From assembly GCF_014205255.1 (NCBI RefSeq), contig NZ_JACHNE010000001.1, positions 6,758,001 to 6,822,000 on the forward strand: DNA of 64,000 nucleotides. The letters run 5' to 3'. Shown piece by piece: positions 60,058 through 64,000 of this stretch. This DNA comes from Streptomyces caelestis (lineage in GTDB: Bacteria; Actinomycetota; Actinomycetes; Streptomycetales; Streptomycetaceae). The translations under genes were made by a program, and so were the position numbers. Numbering within the stretch: the stretch's first letter is position 1; each line of letters opens with the position of its first letter. The notes below the pieces were generated by a model. The model had not been told where the DNA came from and did not search any database. It worked only from the letters and a program-made list of their open reading frames with translations.

Positions 60058-60441
60058 CGGAGCGAACAGGTCCACCCCGTTGCCGTCCGGGTCGAGCACG
60101 ACGGCGTACCGCTGCCCCCAGAAGGCGTCCCAGGGCTTGAGCTCGCCGTGGCACCCGGTGCCCACCAGCTCCTCGTACAACGAGTCCACTTCCGCCGGAT
60201 TGTCGCAGCGCAGGGCCAGCGAGGTCCGGCCGCCGTCCGAAGGTGGCTGCCACCCGGGCAGGAAGGAGCGGACCGTCTCCTCGGTGTCGAACATCAGCCG
60301 CAGCCCGCCGGGTAGTTCGGCCTCGGCGTGCGGCTGCTTCTCGGCGCCTTCCGGGAAGGCGAACCCGAGCCGGCGGTAGAAGGCGACGGATGCGGCCATG
60401 TCGGAGACGACCAGGCCGATGGCATCGAATCGTGCAGTCAT
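60037..60441 (-). CDS. VOC-family (glyoxalase/bleomycin-resistance-fold) protein
   Basis: A 134-residue protein of two beta-alpha-beta-beta-beta modules: FDAIGLVVSDMAASVAFYRR at the start and QRYAVVLDPDGNGVDLFAP at the end, where DPDGN is the family's second-module signature. Substrate and metal dependence are unknown; members include glyoxalases and drug-binding proteins. The ATG at 60441 was chosen because the conserved module starts there. Its last codons overlap the AraC-type gene's end. Confidence 0.88.
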   Translation of the reverse strand: MTARFDAIGLVVSDMAASVAFYRRLGFAFPEGAEKQPHAEAELPGGLRLMFDTEETVRSFLPGWQPPSDGGRTSLALRCDNPAEVDSLYEELVGTGCHGELKPWDAFWGQRYAVVLDPDGNGVDLFAPLAAAGE

Positions 60442-60847
60442 GGGTCCACCGTAGGCAGGCCCACGAGGCCCGGTCTTGAAGGAATCGGACACCGGTCGGC
60501 ACGGTCTCCGATCCGTTCAGGACGGCCCCCGGACTGGCCCGTTCATCGAGAGCCGCCCGCGCACGGATGAAACTGAGCTTGCCGTGCCGTCCCGGTCGTT
60601 GCGGGGTTGACAAGCCTGGCCGGACATTCCGACAGCCTCGACGTCGGTACCTCGCCGGCCGAGAGCGGACCGTGGCGCGAACGGCAGTCAACGAGGGACA
60701 AGCCAGGGGGTGTCCCGGAGTGGATCGTGCCGTCCTCGTCCATCGTCGGATGCATTGTTCACGCACGCATGTCGTAGCGGCCGGAGAGCCGGAGCAGGGC
60801 CGGACGAGCCGACCATGGCTGTGTGGGGAACGGTATTTTGGGACCCC
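60442..60847. other. Intergenic region with a possible promoter of the ThuA gene
   Basis: About 400 bases without a credible gene. A TATTTT motif at 60834-60839, 8 bases before the ATG of the ThuA gene, resembles a minus-10 box and would give a leaderless message. The stretch between 60720 and 60780 has alternating CG-rich and ATGC-like words, but no hairpin of note. Small open frames here look like chance. Confidence 0.35.
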
Positions 60848-61501
60848 ATGGCACCCCGACTGCTCGTCTACACCCGCACCACCGGCTACCGGCACGACTC
60901 CATCCCGGCCGGCATCGCCGCCCTCCGCGCCCTCGGCGACTTCGAGGTCCACGCCACCGAGGACCCGGCGGCCCTCGAACAGCCCTTGGACGACCACGCG
61001 GCCGTCGTCTTCCTCTCCACCAGCGGCGAGGTCCTCACCCCGGCCGGCCGGCAGTGGCTCGCCGCGTACGTGGAGGCGGGCGGTGGCTTCGTGGGTGTAC
61101 ACGCGGCGGCCTGTACGGAGTACGACTGGCCGTACTACGGCGAGCTGCTGGGCGCGTGGTTCGCCCGGCACCCCCTCCACCAGCCCGGCAAGGCCGTCAT
61201 CGAGGACCACGACCACCCGGCGACCCGGCATCTGCCAGCCGTCTGGGACTTCACCGACGAGTGGTACGACTTCCGCACCAACCCGCGCGGCACGGTCCAC
61301 GTCCTGGCCACCGCCGACGAGTCCTCCTACGAGGGCGGCGGCATGGGCGACGACCACCCCCTCGTCTGGTGCCGGCGGCACGGCGAGGGCCGCGTCTTCT
61401 ACACGGCCCTGGGCCACGCCGCCGAGGCCTACGACGACCCGGCCTTCCGCACCCACCTCCTGGGCGGCATCACCTGGGCGGCCGCGCTGCCCCTGCCCTG
61501 A
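60848..61501 (+). CDS. ThuA-domain protein
   Basis: A 217-residue protein of the ThuA (trehalose utilization A) family, a glutamine-amidotransferase-like fold: RLLVYTRTTGYRHDSIPAGI, VVFLSTSGEVLTPAGRQWL, GGGFVGVHAAACTEYDWPYY and RVFYTALGHAAEAYDDPAF. Members are linked to sugar metabolism, but the reaction is mostly unknown. The ATG at 60848 is preferred over the ATG at 60815 because conservation starts at MAPRLLVYT and a minus-10-like TATTTT lies 8 bases before. No sugar operon neighbours. Confidence 0.88.
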   Translation: MAPRLLVYTRTTGYRHDSIPAGIAALRALGDFEVHATEDPAALEQPLDDHAAVVFLSTSGEVLTPAGRQWLAAYVEAGGGFVGVHAAACTEYDWPYYGELLGAWFARHPLHQPGKAVIEDHDHPATRHLPAVWDFTDEWYDFRTNPRGTVHVLATADESSYEGGGMGDDHPLVWCRRHGEGRVFYTALGHAAEAYDDPAFRTHLLGGITWAAALPLP

Positions 61502-61609
61502 CCCTTGAGGATCCGTCCCTCCCCGGCCCATGAGGCTGTGCCGTGCCGGATGAGACGAGCCGCCCCAGGAGGAACCCACCGGTGACGGCGGTTCGGAAAG
61601 GAAGACCGC

Positions 61610-61720
61610 ATGAGCATGCGCGATCGGGCCATGGCGATGGTGACGGCCGTGTTGCTGGGAGCCGGGGGCACCGGAGGCCACCGCCCCGGCGTACGCTGCG
61701 CCGGGGCGTACTACGCGACG
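61610..61720 (+). pseudogene. Possible truncated small membrane-protein gene
   Basis: After AAAGGAAG at good spacing, the ATG at 61610 starts MSMRDRAMAMVTAVLLGAGG, which looks like a signal or membrane segment. The frame then runs into the duplicated RidA tail with rare codons and no family similarity. It may be a small gene interrupted by that duplication, or chance. Confidence 0.3.
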
Positions 61721-61824
61721 GTCAGTCGGCGTGCGGTGTTCCGGGGCGTACCGCTAGGCGGCGGGCGACGTTCAGCCGGATTCAGTCGGTGCCCGGCGCG
61801 CCGGGACGTACCGCTACCGCGTCG
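61699..61824. repeat. Duplicated RidA gene tail
   Basis: TCAGTCGG at 61722 and at 61782 (the RidA stop region) begin two 40-base segments matching at about 30 of 36 positions, both containing CCGGG(A/G)CGTACCGCTA. A third, shorter copy of the CCGGGGCGTA part is at 61701. TTCAGCCGGA and TTCAGTCGGT (61771, 61781) are further direct repeats. Confidence 0.7.
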
Positions 61825-62204
61825 ACCTCGAACAGCATCCCCGGCAGCGCCAGCGAGGCGACCCCGCTCAGCGTCTGCGCCGGGAGCCGACGGCCGAAGC
61901 GCGCGTGCAGCGCCTTGCCCAGGATCTCCAGCTTGCCGGGGTCGTGCTCCACGATGAACGTGCCGAGCCGCACGACGTGTTCATAGCCGAGCCCGACCCC
62001 CTCCAGCGCCGACCGCAGCCGGTCGAAGGCCAGTTCCACCTGCGTGGCGAAGTCGCCGGGCACGGGGGCGCCGGTGGCGTCGGAGGCGTACTGGCCGCCG
62101 ATGAAGACGGTTTCGCCGGGTGCCGAGACGGCGTGGCTGTAGCCGAACGGCGTGGGGTCGTGGAGCGTGGCCGGGTTGGTGATCGTGCGCGAGTCGCGCG
62201 TCAT
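61782..62204 (-). CDS. RidA-family deaminase
   Basis: A 140-residue protein of the RidA/YjgF/YER057c/UK114 family; ETVFIGGQYASDATG, TQVELAFDRLRSALEGVGL and GMLFEVDAVAVRPG match the family. The conserved arginine that binds the imine carboxylate is not in the usual CxR context I would expect, so archetypal imine deaminase activity is uncertain. The ATG at 62204 was chosen as the conserved start. Its stop region is duplicated downstream. Confidence 0.85.
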   Translation of the reverse strand: MTRDSRTITNPATLHDPTPFGYSHAVSAPGETVFIGGQYASDATGAPVPGDFATQVELAFDRLRSALEGVGLGYEHVVRLGTFIVEHDPGKLEILGKALHARFGRRLPAQTLSGVASLALPGMLFEVDAVAVRPGAPGTD

Positions 62205-62309
62205 GACCGGGCAGTCCTTTCGCGGAGTACGGCCGCCGCACACCGGCGGCGGCCCTGACACTCCTGCCAACTCCCCGCGCGTGTCCGGGCATTCCTCACC
62301 GGAACACCT

Positions 62310-63560
62310 TCAGCGCACGCGCGTGACGAATGCCTGTCGCTCGCTGAAGCCGGCCTCGCCCTGGAGGTCGAGCCGCTCACCGTCGAAGGCCACGACCCGG
62401 CCCCGGGCGTCGATGGTCGGGTGGGCCGCGGGCCGCTGGTTCGCCGTGCCGTCGGGGCGGGCGCTGATCACGGCCACCTGGCCGGTGCGCAGATCACGCC
62501 AGTAGACGATCTGGCGGGGGCGCTGACCGGGGTCCGATTGGGACACGGCGAAGGCGATCCGGCGGGCGTCGGCGCTCGGCCGGCCGCTGTGTGTGGTGTA
62601 CTGCGGCTGCGGGCCCAGGACGTGCCGCAGCGTTCCCCGCCGCAGATCCCGTACCACGACGCCCGCGGTGTCGTTGGTGCCTCCGGACGGCAGCGTGAGG
62701 CACCTCCGGCTGAACGCGACATGGCGGCCGTCGGCGCTGATCACCGGGGAATCGACCCAGCTCTCCGCTGGGTCTCCCGCGCACTCGGCGTCGGCGCGGG
62801 TGCGCTCTCCCGTCCGCCGGTCGAGGACGTGGACGCCTTCCTCGTCCTCGCCGGGATCGGTCCCCGCGTCCCACAGGTGATAGGCGACGCGGCTGCCGTC
62901 GTGGCTCAGCGTGGGGGAGACCAGGCGTTGCTCGCCGCTGGGCAGCGGGTGGTCGATCTCCGTGGCGGTGCCCCGCCGGAGGTCACGCACGTAGAGCAGT
63001 GACCGGTCGTCGGACCTGTCCGTCGGCCGGGCCGTGAACGCCACGTACCGCCCGTCGCCGCTGACGACCGGCGTCGACGCCCGGCCGAAGGCGGGGTCGG
63101 TGCCCTCGTCGACCTGTGCGGTGCGGCCCGTCCGGGTGTCGTGGAGGTAGGCCGGGAGCCTCACCTCGCGGGGCGGCGGCCAGGTGTTCGGCGCGAGCGC
63201 GGCGAAGGCGACGCGTGTGCCGTCCGCACTGATGGACGGCGTCCCGAACTCCTGATCACCCGGAACGTCGCTGACCCAGCGCAGGTCCCCGGTGCGCAGG
63301 TCCTTCACATAGACGTCGGCGGCGCTGTCCGTGTCGCCGGGAGCCAGATTCGTGGCCCACGACAGGAACGCCACGTGTCTGCCGTCGGCACTGGCCACGG
63401 GGTGCGCCGAAGCCCCGTTCCCCTTGACGCCGTCGGCCGTGACGTCGACGAACTCCGTGCCCGGTCTCGGCTCGGACGCCCCGGCGGGCCCGGCCGGCGC
63501 CGCCGTGCACACCGATGCCATGGCGGCGACGACAGCCGCTCGTAACGCAGAACGCATCAT
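62310..63560 (-). CDS. Secreted TolB/WD40-like beta-propeller protein
   Basis: A 416-residue protein with a signal peptide (LRAAVVAAMASVCTAAPAGPAGA) and repeated PD40/TolB-like strands of the pattern SxDGRxVAFxS: SADGRHVAFLSWA, SADGTRVAFAALA, SGDGRYVAFTARP, SHDGSRVAYHLWD, SADGRHVAFSRRC and SADARRIAFAVSQ. About six to seven blades form a propeller. It is extracellular and probably a binding or scaffold protein; no enzyme motif is seen. The ATG at 63560 has GGGGGGA immediately before it; the second ATG at 63557 has the better spacing. Confidence 0.88.
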   Translation of the reverse strand: MMRSALRAAVVAAMASVCTAAPAGPAGASEPRPGTEFVDVTADGVKGNGASAHPVASADGRHVAFLSWATNLAPGDTDSAADVYVKDLRTGDLRWVSDVPGDQEFGTPSISADGTRVAFAALAPNTWPPPREVRLPAYLHDTRTGRTAQVDEGTDPAFGRASTPVVSGDGRYVAFTARPTDRSDDRSLLYVRDLRRGTATEIDHPLPSGEQRLVSPTLSHDGSRVAYHLWDAGTDPGEDEEGVHVLDRRTGERTRADAECAGDPAESWVDSPVISADGRHVAFSRRCLTLPSGGTNDTAGVVVRDLRRGTLRHVLGPQPQYTTHSGRPSADARRIAFAVSQSDPGQRPRQIVYWRDLRTGQVAVISARPDGTANQRPAAHPTIDARGRVVAFDGERLDLQGEAGFSERQAFVTRVR

Positions 63561-63734
63561 TCCCCCCGGTCGGCAACGCCCCCCGTCCCTGTGGCAAGGG
63601 GCCCTCACCCATGCAACGACCCCACCGGGCACAGGTCAATGCGTCCATTTCCGTACAACCCGATCGCGCCGCCGACTGTCCGCGCCCGCGAGTGTGGATG
63701 ACCGGCCCCACCCCCTCCCGTACCCGCACCACCG

Positions 63735-64000
63735 CTACACCCGTGGCGCCGCCGTGCTCGCCCGTTCCACCAACCGTGTCGACAACTCCGTCCGTGTGCT
63801 CTCCGGGTGGTGGCCGTCCATGAGGCGCAGCAGTGACCGCAGGGCCGTCGCGGCCATCTCCGACAGTGGCTGGCGGACCGTGGTCAGCGCGGGGGAGGCC
63901 CAGCGCGCCTCGGGCAGGTCGTCGAAGCCCACCACACTGATGTCGTCCGGGACTCTCAAACCCCGTTCGGCCAGGGCCTCGTACACCCCCAGCGCCATCC
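63735..64000 (-). CDS. LacI-family transcriptional regulator, 5' partial (C-terminal part)
   Basis: Only the last 88 residues are inside the window; the frame continues past base 64000. VPDDISVVGFDDLPEARWASPALTTVRQP is the diagnostic effector-domain segment of LacI/PurR regulators, with MALGVYEALAERGLR before it. The ending (TELSTRLVERASTA) is typical. It is a sugar-responsive repressor by family; its target lies outside the window. Confidence 0.92.
   Translation of the reverse strand, partial: MALGVYEALAERGLRVPDDISVVGFDDLPEARWASPALTTVRQPLSEMAATALRSLLRLMDGHHPESTRTELSTRLVERASTAAPRV

Overview
The window is chromosomal DNA of a Streptomyces. The evidence is very high G+C with G/C-ending codons, GTG/TTG starts, a geosmin synthase, a CprB-type gamma-butyrolactone receptor homologue, rare TTA (bldA) codons and several Streptomyces-typical families (SAV2148-type HEPN protein, DUF1707-FHA protein, GvpL/F). 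No tRNA, rRNA, CRISPR array or complete prophage was found.

Layout. 0-7.5 kb: the end of a secreted subtilase, cprB with its own operator-like palindrome, an ARMT1-type phosphatase, a Tat-exported endonuclease/exonuclease/phosphatase-fold protein, geosmin synthase and a membrane PDZ protein. 7.5-19 kb: a metallophosphoesterase, an M24 peptidase coupled to a kinase-fold protein lacking its catalytic Asp residues, treZ, a DUF1707-FHA protein, two convergent paralogous M14 carboxypeptidases (one with a TTA codon), a dihydrolipoamide dehydrogenase and a LysR regulator. 19-24 kb: treY and glgX; with treZ they convert alpha-glucan to trehalose and debranch glycogen. 24-28.4 kb: a HEPN protein, then a DnaQ-type exonuclease gene split by a roughly 2.4 kb insertion. 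The insert carries its own intact paralogue of that exonuclease, a secreted serine hydrolase and the tail of a serine recombinase. 28.4-35.5 kb: a frameshifted YbaK pseudogene, an EamA exporter with a divergent LysR gene, a small-molecule kinase, a sugar ABC importer lacking an ATPase gene, and a 5'-truncated macrolide-type glycosyltransferase. 35.5-41 kb: an MMPL transporter, small conserved proteins, a transglutaminase-fold protein and an orphan GvpL/F.

41-50.4 kb is a complete assimilatory sulfur operon on the minus strand: leader peptide, sulfite reductase, 59-residue zinc-ribbon protein, cysH, cysC, cysD, cysN, a 34-codon ORF ending Cys-Val-Cys over a hairpin, a sulfonate/taurine-type ABC importer and a CbiX-type chelatase that probably makes siroheme for the reductase. 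Most junctions are ATGA overlaps. The two cysteine-ending small ORFs suggest cysteine-responsive control at two points.

50.5-64 kb: a GNAT, a secreted protein of unknown family, a GAF regulator with strong palindromes, an AidB-like acyl-CoA dehydrogenase, a YihY membrane protein, an NmrA-like reductase with a divergent AraC regulator, a second AraC-type regulator, VOC, ThuA and RidA proteins, a beta-propeller protein and the end of a LacI regulator.

A recurring structural oddity is short degenerate tandem duplication of gene 3' ends, including the stop codon, just past four different genes (about 7.5, 13.2, 57.3 and 61.7 kb). The most striking loci are the split exonuclease, the mid-operon Cys-Val-Cys leader and this repeated gene-tail echo.
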